A stretch of 41,859 bases of DNA from an uncultured Spirochaetales bacterium (GTDB lineage Bacteria; Spirochaetota; Spirochaetia; Sphaerochaetales; Sphaerochaetaceae): assembly GCA_934271365.1 (NCBI GenBank), contig CAKQRI010000013.1, positions 1 to 41,859 of the forward strand, in the 5' to 3' direction. Numbering within the stretch: position 1 is the stretch's first letter; every line of letters starts with the position of its first letter. Both the position numbers and the translations under genes were made by a program. Under the pieces are notes generated by a model. That model saw only the letters and a program-made list of their open reading frames with translations. It ran no database searches and was not told the origin of the DNA. Shown here piece after piece: positions 1 through 8,512 of the stretch.

Positions 1-1
1 C

Positions 2-1201
2 TGCAAAGCAAGAATCATAGGACTTGTAGGAAAATACTTCCCTACAGGAGCACATAAAGTAGGTGCAACATATTCATGCCTCGCACCAGCACTTGCGACA
101 GGAAACTTTGATGCAATGAATCAGCAGGCAGTATGGCCTAGCACAGGAAATTACTGCAGAGGCGGTGCATATAACTCAGCGCTTCTAGGATGCAAGAGCA
201 TTGCAATCCTGCCAGCTGAGATGTCTAAGGAGCGCTTTGAATGGCTTAAGACAGTAGCAGGCGAGATAATCGCAACCCCAGGATGCGAATCAAACGTCAA
301 GGAAATCTTCGACAAATGCCATGAGCTGGATGAAACAAGAGGCAAGCACATTGTAATATTCAATCAGTTTGAGCAGTTTGAAAACTATCTATGGCACTAT
401 GAGGTAACCGGATCTGCTATACTAGAAGTGATTAAGAAACTCGGAATCAAGAGTGATAACGTAAGAGGATATGCATCATCCACTGGTTCCGGTGGCACAC
501 TTGCAGCAGGAGATCATCTAAAAGATGTATATCCTGAACTCAAAATAGGAGCAGGAGAAGCACTGCAGTGCCCTACTCTACTCAGAAATGGATTTGGCGG
601 ACATAGAATCGAAGGAATCGGAGACAAGCATGTTCCTTGGATCCATAATGTGAAAAATACAGACATGGTTCTCTCAATCGATGACCAGGACTGCATGGAT
701 ATATACAGGCTATTCAATGAGGAATCGGGCATAGAATATCTCAGATCAATCGGAATCTCTGATGAAGATATAAACAATCTCAAATACTTCGGAATCTCTG
801 GTATCGGAAATACGCTCTCAGCAATCAAGATGGCAAAATACTATGAGATGGATGAAGATGATGTTATTTTCACTATCCTGACAGATAGCTCCGTAATGTA
901 TACATCCAGACTTGCTGAGCTTGAAGAGCAGAATGGTAAATTCTGCAAGATTTCAGCTGCAAAAGTACATGCAGCATCACTTCTGCATCAGACAATAGAT
1001 AATGCTCTGGAACTCAGCTACTATGATAGGCTGCGCATACATAATCTCAAGTACTATACATGGGTAGAACAGCAGGGAAAGAGCTATGAAGAACTGAATA
1101 GACAGTGGTATGATAGGTCTTATTGGAAGGATATTCCAAAGACGACGAAGAAAATAGATAAGATAATCACAGAATTCAATAATATGATTATATCCGGTTA
1201 A
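2..1201 (+). CDS. PLP-dependent fold-type II enzyme (cysteine synthase/threonine synthase superfamily), 5' partial
   Basis: The reading frame is open from the first bases of the window, so the true start lies upstream; the Met at 116 is internal. The in-frame stretch before it encodes GAHKVGA, which carries the expected PLP Schiff-base lysine, so an annotation starting at 116 would lose the active site. Further on, STGSGGTLAAGD matches a phosphate-binding glycine-rich loop. The fold-type II family includes cysteine synthase, threonine synthase and diaminopropionate lyase, and I cannot assign a substrate. It is followed 50 bases later by threonine synthase, which suggests an amino-acid metabolism locus. 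A hairpin separates the two genes, so they may not be fully cotranscribed. Confidence 0.8.
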   Translation, partial: CKARIIGLVGKYFPTGAHKVGATYSCLAPALATGNFDAMNQQAVWPSTGNYCRGGAYNSALLGCKSIAILPAEMSKERFEWLKTVAGEIIATPGCESNVKEIFDKCHELDETRGKHIVIFNQFEQFENYLWHYEVTGSAILEVIKKLGIKSDNVRGYASSTGSGGTLAAGDHLKDVYPELKIGAGEALQCPTLLRNGFGGHRIEGIGDKHVPWIHNVKNTDMVLSIDDQDCMDIYRLFNEESGIEYLRSIGISDEDINNLKYFGISGIGNTLSAIKMAKYYEMDEDDVIFTILTDSSVMYTSRLAELEEQNGKFCKISAAKVHAASLLHQTIDNALELSYYDRLRIHNLKYYTWVEQQGKSYEELNRQWYDRSYWKDIPKTTKKIDKIITEFNNMIISG

Positions 1202-1208
1202 TATCGGA

Positions 1209-1229
1209 GCCGGGGCCTTTGACCCCGGC
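1209..1229 (+). terminator. GC-rich hairpin between the PLP enzyme and thrC
   Basis: GCCGGGG pairs with CCCCGGC across a 7-base loop, just after the stop codon at 1201. The following tract (CTTATC) is a weak U-run, so this may be a partial terminator or an mRNA-stabilising hairpin. It covers the first possible ATG of the thrC frame (1219), which argues that thrC starts at 1252. Confidence 0.6.
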
Positions 1230-1251
1230 CTTATCAATTACAGGAGTTTTT

Positions 1252-2472
1252 ATGCGTTTCAGATATGTATGCAGCGACTGCGGGAAAATATATGAGACAG
1301 ATAAGCTGATGTATCAGTGTCCAGAATGTGAGAAGAAGAATGATGGAAAGACATTCAGCAGGGGCAACCTGATAGTCGAACTATCAGATGATGTACTGAG
1401 AAAGGCAGCAGAAAAGGATCATGTAAGCCCAAATGACTTCTACCCTTATCCAAGTGACGATGAGAGAGAATTCCCTGTAGGTGGGACACCTCTGATGAGG
1501 CCAAATAGGATTGCTGCTAAACTAGGAACTCCTAATCTTCTTTTCAAACTTGACTCACAGCTTATTTCCGGGTCCTTCAAGGACAGAGCAAGCTATGAAG
1601 TTGCACTTCAGGCCAGAGCTCTTGGGGAGAAGAAAATAGCACTTGCATCTACAGGAAATGCAGGAGCTGCAATGAGTGCAGTAGGTGCAGCTCTTGGCCT
1701 TGATATAATCCTATTCGTTCCGGCATCTGCTCCTATTAATAAGCTCATGCAGTCAGTCTTATACGGAGCGAAAGTCGTTCCTGTCAAAGGAACCTATGAT
1801 GATGCGTTCAGACTCTCTATTGAATACACAAAGAAGAAAGGTGGAATCAACAGGAACACAGCATATAATCCGATGACCATTGAAGGCAAGAAATCAATAT
1901 CAATAGAGCTATTCGAAGAACTTGGAAGAAAAGCTCCTGATGCTGTCTATATCCCAGTTGGAGACGGATGCATAATCGCAGGAGTCGCAAAAGGCTTCAT
2001 TGATCTTAAAAAAGCCGGCCTCATCGATAAGCTGCCTCGCCTGATAGCTGCGCAGAGCGAGCAGTCAAGAGCAATAACCAATGCACTGCTCCATGATGAC
2101 TATACTGAATTCAATGCAACAACCAGAGCAGATTCAATTTCAGTAGGTCTTCCTGCAAATGGAAGAATGGCTGTAAGGTACATAAAGGAAAGCAGAGGAT
2201 GGGCTGTGACTGTAGATGATGAAGACATCCAGTCATCACAGCTTGAGCTTACCAGAGAATCCGGAGTGCTTGCTGAACCTGCAGCTGCTTGTGCATATGC
2301 AGCATTCAGAAAGGATGCTGAGCATTTCAGGAAAGAATTAGGAGACAATGCCACAGCTGTCGTGCTTATCACAGGTACAGGATTCAAGGATATGAAGGCA
2401 TTCGATGGCAGAGTATCACTGCCTCCTGCAATTGAGAATGATCCTGCAGAAATAGACAAGCTCCCATTCTGA
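1252..2472 (+). CDS. thrC: Threonine synthase
   Basis: Converts O-phospho-L-homoserine to L-threonine with PLP, in the cytoplasm. The 406-residue protein begins with a zinc-ribbon-like CxxC...CxxC (C7, C10, C23, C26). The PLP lysine is K110 in SGSFKDRAS, and STGNAGAAMSA forms the cofactor phosphate loop. C-terminal ITGTGFKD is typical of the family. The start at 1252 is chosen because CAGGAG lies a few bases upstream and the earlier in-frame ATG at 1219 falls inside a hairpin. A thrH homologue, which can supply the phosphohomoserine substrate, lies at 18083-18691. Confidence 0.92.
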   Translation: MRFRYVCSDCGKIYETDKLMYQCPECEKKNDGKTFSRGNLIVELSDDVLRKAAEKDHVSPNDFYPYPSDDEREFPVGGTPLMRPNRIAAKLGTPNLLFKLDSQLISGSFKDRASYEVALQARALGEKKIALASTGNAGAAMSAVGAALGLDIILFVPASAPINKLMQSVLYGAKVVPVKGTYDDAFRLSIEYTKKKGGINRNTAYNPMTIEGKKSISIELFEELGRKAPDAVYIPVGDGCIIAGVAKGFIDLKKAGLIDKLPRLIAAQSEQSRAITNALLHDDYTEFNATTRADSISVGLPANGRMAVRYIKESRGWAVTVDDEDIQSSQLELTRESGVLAEPAAACAYAAFRKDAEHFRKELGDNATAVVLITGTGFKDMKAFDGRVSLPPAIENDPAEIDKLPF

Positions 2473-2478
2473 TTGAAA

Positions 2479-2502
2479 AAGCCGTGGCACGAACCACGGC
2501 TT
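2479..2502. terminator. Bidirectional terminator between thrC and the ABC exporter
   Basis: AAGCCGTGG and CCACGGCTT form a perfect 9-bp stem around a 6-base loop, between the convergent stops at 2472 and 2508. On the minus strand it is followed by a T5 run, and on the plus strand by CTTATT, so it can serve both genes. Confidence 0.85.
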
Positions 2503-2507
2503 CTTAT

Positions 2508-4379
2508 TCAGCTTAATTCAGCACTTCCTGTATAAAGCTGCCAGTACAGTCCTTTCTGCGCTAATAGCTCATCATGATCACCACGTTCAATGATACGCCC
2601 ATGATCAAGAACCATTATTGCATTGCTGTTCCTGACTGTTGAAAGCCTATGTGCTATTACGAATACAGTTCTATTCTCCATCAGACGATCCATTCCCGCC
2701 TGAACCAGAGCTTCAGTATTAGTATCAATAGAAGATGTTGCTTCATCCATTACCATTACAGGAGGATCGGCAACAGCAGCTCTTGCAATAGATAGAAGCT
2801 GCCTCTGCCCCTGAGAAAGCCCTTCTCCATTGTTAGTAATTACTGTATCATAACCATCTTTCATCATCATTATGAACTCATGGGCATTTGCAAGCTTTGC
2901 AGCATTCTCAATTTCCTCATCAGTAGCATCCAGACGGCCATACCTTATGTTCTCTCTTATAGTTCCTGTAAACAGGCTTGTATCCTGTAAGATCATACCA
3001 AGTGAATGCCTTAAATCTGATAGCTTGATATCCATGATATCAATGCCATCAAATCTTATCATCCCGCTTTCGATATTATAGAACCTATTGAGAAGATTCG
3101 TTATCGTTGTCTTTCCAGCACCTGTTGCACCTACGAATGCAATCTTCTGCCCAGGCTTTGCATAAAGGGATATATCATGAAGGATCGTCTTACCTGGAAT
3201 ATAAGAGAAATCAACATGATCCATCACAATATCGCCACGTAGAGGAACAAGCGTACCATCAGCCTTTTTCCATGCCCAGAGATGAGTCTTATCTGCACTC
3301 TCTTTTATAGTTCCATTCTCAGATACGGCATTGACAAGAGTTACTTTTCCCTCGTCTGTCTCACTCTTCTCATCTATGAGCTCAAATACACGCTCCGCAC
3401 CAGCCAAAGCCAAAAGAACATTGTTTGACTGCTGAGCTATCTGGTTTATATTCATTGAGAATGAGCGTGAGAGCTGCAGGAATGCAGCTAATGTTCCTAT
3501 CGTGAAGATGCCATTGGTATGTATTGCAATAACAGCACCTACTATAACAAGGACAACGTACTGGATGTTTCCGAGGTTATTTGAAATAGGTCCCATCATA
3601 TTCGCAAGCCCATTTGCATTTGTCATCGAAACACGCAGATTCTCATTGAGAGCTGCAAAATCAGCTTTGCTCTGCTCTTCATGCGTAAAGACCTTTATAA
3701 CACGCTGGCCTCCAATCATCTCCTCAATAAAGCCATTGACTGCACCAAGATCCTTCTGCTGCTTCTGGTATTCCTTTCCGCTCTTCTTGCCAACATCTCC
3801 AGTGACCTTCATCATAATGAATACAAACAGAACTACTACAATCGTAAGAATCCAGCTGCTTCTGATCATGGATATAAAGATCATGACAAGCGTGACGGCT
3901 GCAGTAAGCAGCTGCACAAGACCATTTGATACAAGCTGGTTTATCGTATCTGTATCATTTGCAAAGCGGGACATGATGGCACCATGAGGATTCTGATCAA
4001 AATAAGACAGCGGAAGGCTCTCTAGCTTATCAAACATGCTGATCCTTATCTTGTAGATAGCATTCTGAGCAACACCAACCATAGTATATGAGAGTGCAAA
4101 GCTTGCAAGCGTAGAGATAAGAACCACAGCTCCGAACTTTATAAGCGCATAGATAGCTGGATGGAAATCAGGATCAGATACACCGATTAAAGGCGTGACG
4201 ATTCCATCAATGAATGAACCTATGAACTGCGCAGAATAAACAGTTGCCACAGATGTCACAGCAATGCATAGGATAATGAATGCAACAAGGAAAGGACGGC
4301 CTGCAAATACAGTCTTCAGAAGCCTGGATAATGATTTCTTAGGATTCTTAGCTTTTGGTCCGAATTTCATCTTACCCAT
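2508..4379 (-). CDS. ABC exporter half-transporter with canonical ATPase site (subunit B of heterodimer)
   Basis: Membrane-embedded half transporter of 623 residues, with an N-terminal six-helix ABC membrane domain and a C-terminal nucleotide-binding domain. The Walker A is GATGAGKTT, the signature LSQGQRQL and the Walker B VMVMDEATSSID with the catalytic glutamate; the switch histidine is in IAHRLS. About 40 extra residues sit between the membrane domain and the ATPase domain, as in one subunit of LmrCD/TmrAB-type heterodimers. Its start overlaps the stop of the upstream exporter gene by 8 bases and a GGGGG tract precedes the ATG, so the two are translationally coupled. Substrate cannot be told; multidrug or lipid export is usual in the family. 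Confidence 0.9.
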   Translation of the reverse strand: MGKMKFGPKAKNPKKSLSRLLKTVFAGRPFLVAFIILCIAVTSVATVYSAQFIGSFIDGIVTPLIGVSDPDFHPAIYALIKFGAVVLISTLASFALSYTMVGVAQNAIYKIRISMFDKLESLPLSYFDQNPHGAIMSRFANDTDTINQLVSNGLVQLLTAAVTLVMIFISMIRSSWILTIVVVLFVFIMMKVTGDVGKKSGKEYQKQQKDLGAVNGFIEEMIGGQRVIKVFTHEEQSKADFAALNENLRVSMTNANGLANMMGPISNNLGNIQYVVLVIVGAVIAIHTNGIFTIGTLAAFLQLSRSFSMNINQIAQQSNNVLLALAGAERVFELIDEKSETDEGKVTLVNAVSENGTIKESADKTHLWAWKKADGTLVPLRGDIVMDHVDFSYIPGKTILHDISLYAKPGQKIAFVGATGAGKTTITNLLNRFYNIESGMIRFDGIDIMDIKLSDLRHSLGMILQDTSLFTGTIRENIRYGRLDATDEEIENAAKLANAHEFIMMMKDGYDTVITNNGEGLSQGQRQLLSIARAAVADPPVMVMDEATSSIDTNTEALVQAGMDRLMENRTVFVIAHRLSTVRNSNAIMVLDHGRIIERGDHDELLAQKGLYWQLYTGSAELS

Positions 4380-6096
4380 TGATTACCCCCTTTGTCTGTG
4401 TCTCATAGAGATTCCTATAGCTAGCATTCCTCTTAAGAAGCTCTTCATGTGTTCCAATATCATCGATCCTTCCATTATCCATCATGACAATCATATCAGC
4501 ATCCTCAATTGAGGATATTCTCTGGCTGATTATGATCTTTGTCAGATTCTTCACATCATTCTTAAGTGCTATCCGTATCTTCCTGTCAGTTGCAGTATCA
4601 ACAGCACTTGTTGAATCATCCATAATCAGTATTCTAGGTTTCTTCAGAAGCGCACGGGCAATGCAGAGTCTCTGCTTCTGTCCACCAGAGAAATTCGCAC
4701 CGCCCTGCTCTACTCTCGCAGAAAGCCCTTCTTTCTTATCAAAGACAAACGAAGATGCAGATGCTGTATCCAAAGCCCAGCGCATATCTTCCTCTGACGC
4801 ATCCCTGCATCCCCACCTGAGATTCTCCTCTATTGTCCCAGAAAACAGCTGGTTCTTCTGAAGCACTATTGAGACATTGTTCCTGAGAGCTTCAAGATCA
4901 TAGCTTCTTACATCCTTTCCACCTACATAGACAGTACCGGATGTTACATCATAGAGCCTTGCAATAAGACTGATCAAAGTAGACTTTCCTGAACCTGTAG
5001 AGCCAAGAATGCCAACCATATCACCGCTCTTTATATCAAGGCATATGTCCTTAAGAACGCTCGAATTCTCAGAATATCCAAAATCAACATGATCGAATCT
5101 CACTGATCCATCAGCAACATTCTTCTCCCCTCCTGGATTCTTATCCATAGTCGGGGAATAAGTAAGCACTTCATTTACTCTCTTCATTGCAGGATATGAC
5201 ATTGAAAGCATTATTATTATCATTCCTGACATAACAAGAGAAGAGAGGATCTGGGCAGAATATGTATAGATGCTCATCAGCTCGCCGGTTTCCATTCCAC
5301 CTATATTTATCAGCTTTGCGCCTAGATAAGAAATCGCAATCATAGAAGCATAGAGAATGAACTGAACCATTGGCATCGTAATAGCCATTATCTTCTGTCC
5401 ATGTTCAAAATTGTATTTGATGTCATCGGCAGCACTGCGGAATCTGGCCTTTTCCTTATCTTCTCTTACATATGCCTTAACTGTACGTATTCCAGAAAGG
5501 TTTTCCTGCACTGCCATATTGAACTTATCATATGACCTGAACGCATTATCAAAGTATTTTCTCGTTGCATTGAATACCAGTATAATCCCAGCAACAACAA
5601 GAGGAATGGCAATGAGAAAAACAGCTGTCATCGAGGCACCGTTCCTTATCACCATGATAAGTGCAAAGATAAACATTATAGGAGAGCGGAAAAGAATCCT
5701 TATACACATCTGGAATGACTGCTGTATAGACTGGACATCAGTAGTCAGTCTTGTGATCAATGACGAGGTTGAGAATCTGTCAATATCAGAAAAAGACATA
5801 TCCTCAATCTTTGCATATAAATCATTTCTCAGATTAGCAGCAAAACCAGAACTTGCTTTGCTTCCTGTCTTTGCTCCCATAACACCGAAAAACAGCGAAA
5901 GAGTTGCAGCTAGGAATAGAAGAAGTGCCATCTTCACAACATACTGGATATCTCCCCGGGAGACGCCATTATCTATTATCAGGCCCATAAGCATAGGAAT
6001 AAACACTTCCATAGCAACTTCACCGACCATGAAAACCGGCGTGATGATTGCACTTTTCTTATATTCCCTCACTCTGGAAAAGAGGTTCATTATCAT
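4372..6096 (-). CDS. ABC exporter half-transporter with degenerate ATPase site (subunit A of heterodimer)
   Basis: Partner of the downstream exporter subunit, about 574 residues with six predicted membrane helices and an ATPase domain. The Walker A is GSTGSGKST and the signature FSGGQKQR. The Walker B reads ILIMDDSTSAVD, with aspartate where the catalytic glutamate should be, and the switch-histidine region reads ISQRIS, so the histidine is replaced too. In known heterodimeric exporters one of the two sites is non-catalytic in this way. The start is set at 6096 because GGAG lies 10 bases upstream; the frame is open further up (6141), but that part would encode a hairpin region. Confidence 0.88.
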   Translation of the reverse strand: MIMNLFSRVREYKKSAIITPVFMVGEVAMEVFIPMLMGLIIDNGVSRGDIQYVVKMALLLFLAATLSLFFGVMGAKTGSKASSGFAANLRNDLYAKIEDMSFSDIDRFSTSSLITRLTTDVQSIQQSFQMCIRILFRSPIMFIFALIMVIRNGASMTAVFLIAIPLVVAGIILVFNATRKYFDNAFRSYDKFNMAVQENLSGIRTVKAYVREDKEKARFRSAADDIKYNFEHGQKIMAITMPMVQFILYASMIAISYLGAKLINIGGMETGELMSIYTYSAQILSSLVMSGMIIIMLSMSYPAMKRVNEVLTYSPTMDKNPGGEKNVADGSVRFDHVDFGYSENSSVLKDICLDIKSGDMVGILGSTGSGKSTLISLIARLYDVTSGTVYVGGKDVRSYDLEALRNNVSIVLQKNQLFSGTIEENLRWGCRDASEEDMRWALDTASASSFVFDKKEGLSARVEQGGANFSGGQKQRLCIARALLKKPRILIMDDSTSAVDTATDRKIRIALKNDVKNLTKIIISQRISSIEDADMIVMMDNGRIDDIGTHEELLKRNASYRNLYETQTKGVING

Positions 6097-6124
6097 AGAA
6101 TCAGTACTCCATATATTTAAAGAA

Positions 6125-6148
6125 ACAAAAGGGAGGAACATCCTCCCT
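6125..6148 (-). terminator. Hairpin with T-rich tail upstream of the ABC exporter operon
   Basis: AGGGAGGA and TCCTCCCT form a perfect 8-bp stem with a 3-base loop. On the minus strand the stem is followed by TTTTGTTTC. It lies between the P-II-like gene (stop 6223) and the exporter start (6096) and most simply ends the P-II/DUF1538 transcript. A TTGACA box on the minus strand (6200-6195) lies before it, so it could also act as a leader attenuator for the exporter. Confidence 0.7.
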
Positions 6149-6222
6149 AAAGCAATAGTTATTTATCAGATAAAGTGATAAAAATACACTGAAGTGTCAA
6201 TTTCTACACAGAAATTACATAT

Positions 6223-6816
6223 TCAGCCTAGATTCCGGAAAGAAGATACAGGAAGCCGGAACATGATAGCCTTGCCCTTCTCCTTCAGCTCCTCCATAGA
6301 AGCAATGGCATTCTCAATCGCATCAGCCTTATCAGCTTCAGCTACAATGATAAGCATCTCTTTGTCCTTGACAATAGGACGGCCGAAAAACTTGGCATCC
6401 TCTTCTCTGGCTGTACCATGAGCAATAACAACAGAACCACCTTTTGCTCCAGCCTTTCTTGCAGCTGCCATTATATCCTCTGAATAGCCTTTTTCTGAAA
6501 TAACCTCTATCATTGTCCATTTTGCATTATCCATATCTGAATCCTCCTTGCCTCTGCAATCCAGAAACATAACTATCCCCTTAGTCTTAACACGGGATAC
6601 TGCTTTCTCTACAGCCTCTAAGGTCTCCTCTTTTATCATTGAATAGAGGATTTCCTTCTGCTTATCACCAATACCAAGAGCTGCAAGAATCGTCGAAGTT
6701 GCTGTACCGGTTGCAGATGCTATAGTTCCGCCAGGTGCACCGGCCTCTCTTGCATAGGCCATTACCTTATCACCACTGCCTCTATCGACTATTGCTATCA
6801 TCATATAGCCTTTCAT
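6223..6816 (-). CDS. Tandem-duplicated P-II-like signalling protein
   Basis: A 197-residue soluble protein made of two copies of a P-II/GlnB-like unit with a period of about 97 residues. Residues 15-39 (DKVMAYAREAGAPGGT...GTA) line up with 112-136 (EDIMAAARKAGAKGGS...GTA). P-II proteins are normally single-domain trimers that bind effectors and gate a membrane partner; two domains in one chain is unusual. The start codon lies 1 base after the stop of the upstream DUF1538 membrane protein and is preceded by AAAGGAGG, so the two are made together. By analogy with GlnK-AmtB it probably regulates that membrane protein. The effector is unknown, and no uridylylation tyrosine can be assigned confidently. 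Confidence 0.75.
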   Translation of the reverse strand: MKGYMMIAIVDRGSGDKVMAYAREAGAPGGTIASATGTATSTILAALGIGDKQKEILYSMIKEETLEAVEKAVSRVKTKGIVMFLDCRGKEDSDMDNAKWTMIEVISEKGYSEDIMAAARKAGAKGGSVVIAHGTAREEDAKFFGRPIVKDKEMLIIVAEADKADAIENAIASMEELKEKGKAIMFRLPVSSFRNLG

Positions 6817-6817
6817 C

Positions 6818-8257
6818 TCACACCTCCTTTCCTCTGGATGCGAATCTGAAGATCACACCGAGAATCTCTATAAGCAGAACAGGCATCATGGCAATGAGGC
6901 CAATCATGCCAAATGATGCAGAACCGACATCACCAGATACAACACTTGCTGCACCTATTACGAAAGGCAGAAGGAAAGTTGAGGACATCGGACCTGTAGC
7001 AACGCCACCAGAGTCAAAAGCAATGCCAACAAAGAGCGTTGGGGTAAACGGCATCATTGCCAGAATCGCAGCATATCCTGCAATTAGGAACACCATAATC
7101 GACATTCCATTCATTATCCTCAGCATTGTAAGTGCTACTGCAGAAGCAACACCTACGCTTATGAATATCAGCATTACGCCTCTTCGTATCCTGCGCTGGC
7201 TTACTTCCTCTACCTGCTCTGTGAGAACCCAGATTGCAGGCTCTGCAAGCACAACTGTTGCTCCTAGTATTATGCCTGAAAGAATCAGGGCCCAGTTGCC
7301 AACATTTGCAATAGCAATTCCAAGGGATGATGAAACAGGCATGAATGAGCTTTTAACAGAGAACAGGAAAAGAGTCATACCTATAAATGTATAGATGATA
7401 CCAACATACATTCTTATTGCACGCAATGGTGGAAGCTTCATAGAGAAGACCTGGACAATAACAGTGATAATAACAAGCGGAAGAAGAGCTAATGCAACTT
7501 CCCTGACCATCTGAATAAACAATGAAAGCAGAGGAACTGCAGTGCTCTCTGCGGCAACAGCATTGATCTCACCTTTGCTTAGTGCACCAAGAAGCAGCAC
7601 AAAAAGAACAGGACCAATTGAAGCTAGCCCTGCATATCCAAAAGAATCCTCTTCATTATGCCCCATTGCAGATGTAACACCCATTCCAAGTGCCATTATG
7701 AAAGGAACAGCCATAGGGCCTGTTGTAGCCCCACCAGAATCAAAGGCAACAGCTCTGAAGAACTCAGGAACAAAGGCAGCAACAGCAAAAAGAAGAACAA
7801 TGCCGATTGCAAATGATATCTTCATCGAGAAGCCTGTAATTGTCCTTAGGAAAGAAAGTGCTACAAATACGCCAACACCAAGCGCAATAGCTGCAACAAG
7901 CAATGACTTACTCAATGCAGGGTTAATCTGATGGACCTGCTCTGTAAGCACCTCTACATCAGGTTCAGCTATGGTTATGATCACACCAAGAGCAAGGCCG
8001 ACAATGAGGATAAGAACAACATTCTTCTTCCCTGTTATTGCTGATCCAAGATGATTTCCAACAGGCACAAAGCCGAGGTTGATTCCAAGCAGGAACATAG
8101 AAAGCCCGATAATCACACCAAAAACAGACAACAGGAACTGAATAAGAGATACATCTGATGTGTGAAATACAGAGAAGACTGTTCCCAGAACAATTGCAAT
8201 CAGAGCTATTGGAAGCACTGAAATGCATACTTCTTTTATCTGTTTGATAAAATCCAT
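6818..8257 (-). CDS. DUF1538 family polytopic membrane protein (internally duplicated, transporter-like)
   Basis: A very hydrophobic 479-residue protein with many predicted membrane segments, built from two homologous halves. Each half has an AEP..VLTEQV signature (about residues 80 and 340) and an AFDSGG..TGPM signature (about 170 and 415). I recognise this as the DUF1538 family, whose function is not established. It is the first gene of an operon with a P-II-like protein, a context expected for a channel or transporter controlled by cell metabolic state. The repeated acidic and glycine-rich signatures in membrane regions look like a substrate- or ion-binding site formed by pseudo-symmetric halves. 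The first residues (MDFIKQIKEVC) are amphipathic and cytosolic-like. Confidence 0.8.
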   Translation of the reverse strand: MDFIKQIKEVCISVLPIALIAIVLGTVFSVFHTSDVSLIQFLLSVFGVIIGLSMFLLGINLGFVPVGNHLGSAITGKKNVVLILIVGLALGVIITIAEPDVEVLTEQVHQINPALSKSLLVAAIALGVGVFVALSFLRTITGFSMKISFAIGIVLLFAVAAFVPEFFRAVAFDSGGATTGPMAVPFIMALGMGVTSAMGHNEEDSFGYAGLASIGPVLFVLLLGALSKGEINAVAAESTAVPLLSLFIQMVREVALALLPLVIITVIVQVFSMKLPPLRAIRMYVGIIYTFIGMTLFLFSVKSSFMPVSSSLGIAIANVGNWALILSGIILGATVVLAEPAIWVLTEQVEEVSQRRIRRGVMLIFISVGVASAVALTMLRIMNGMSIMVFLIAGYAAILAMMPFTPTLFVGIAFDSGGVATGPMSSTFLLPFVIGAASVVSGDVGSASFGMIGLIAMMPVLLIEILGVIFRFASRGKEV

Positions 8258-8351
8258 TTATAACCTCTTATTTATAGATAGCAGAGAATCCTATTTTTGT
8301 CTTTGCTGCAGACGCAATGTTTCTGACATATAGATGAAATTGTTTATAAAA

Positions 8352-8504
8352 CTACTTCTTCTTACCAAGAAAATGATTGAGAATTCTTACCGTAGCATAT
8401 ATTGCAGAAATAGAAGCCACAAGAAAAGCCCAGGAAAGAAAGCCATAGATTATTGCTTCTGATACAGAGACTGCGGATGAAGATGTTATATGAAAACCAA
8501 ACAT
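8352..8504 (-). CDS. Small single-span membrane protein, OadG/gamma-like subunit of Na+-translocating decarboxylase
   Basis: A 50-residue ORF with one hydrophobic helix (about residues 15-43) and a basic C-terminus ending LGKKK. It is preceded by TTAGGAGG and begins 8 bases after the stop of the decarboxylase beta subunit, so it is translated with it. Small one-helix gamma or delta subunits are regular partners of OadB/GcdB-type beta subunits and help assemble the complex. The sequence is too short for a firm family call, and the assignment rests mainly on size, topology and position. Confidence 0.6.
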   Translation of the reverse strand: MFGFHITSSSAVSVSEAIIYGFLSWAFLVASISAIYATVRILNHFLGKKK

Positions 8505-8512
8505 AGAACCTC

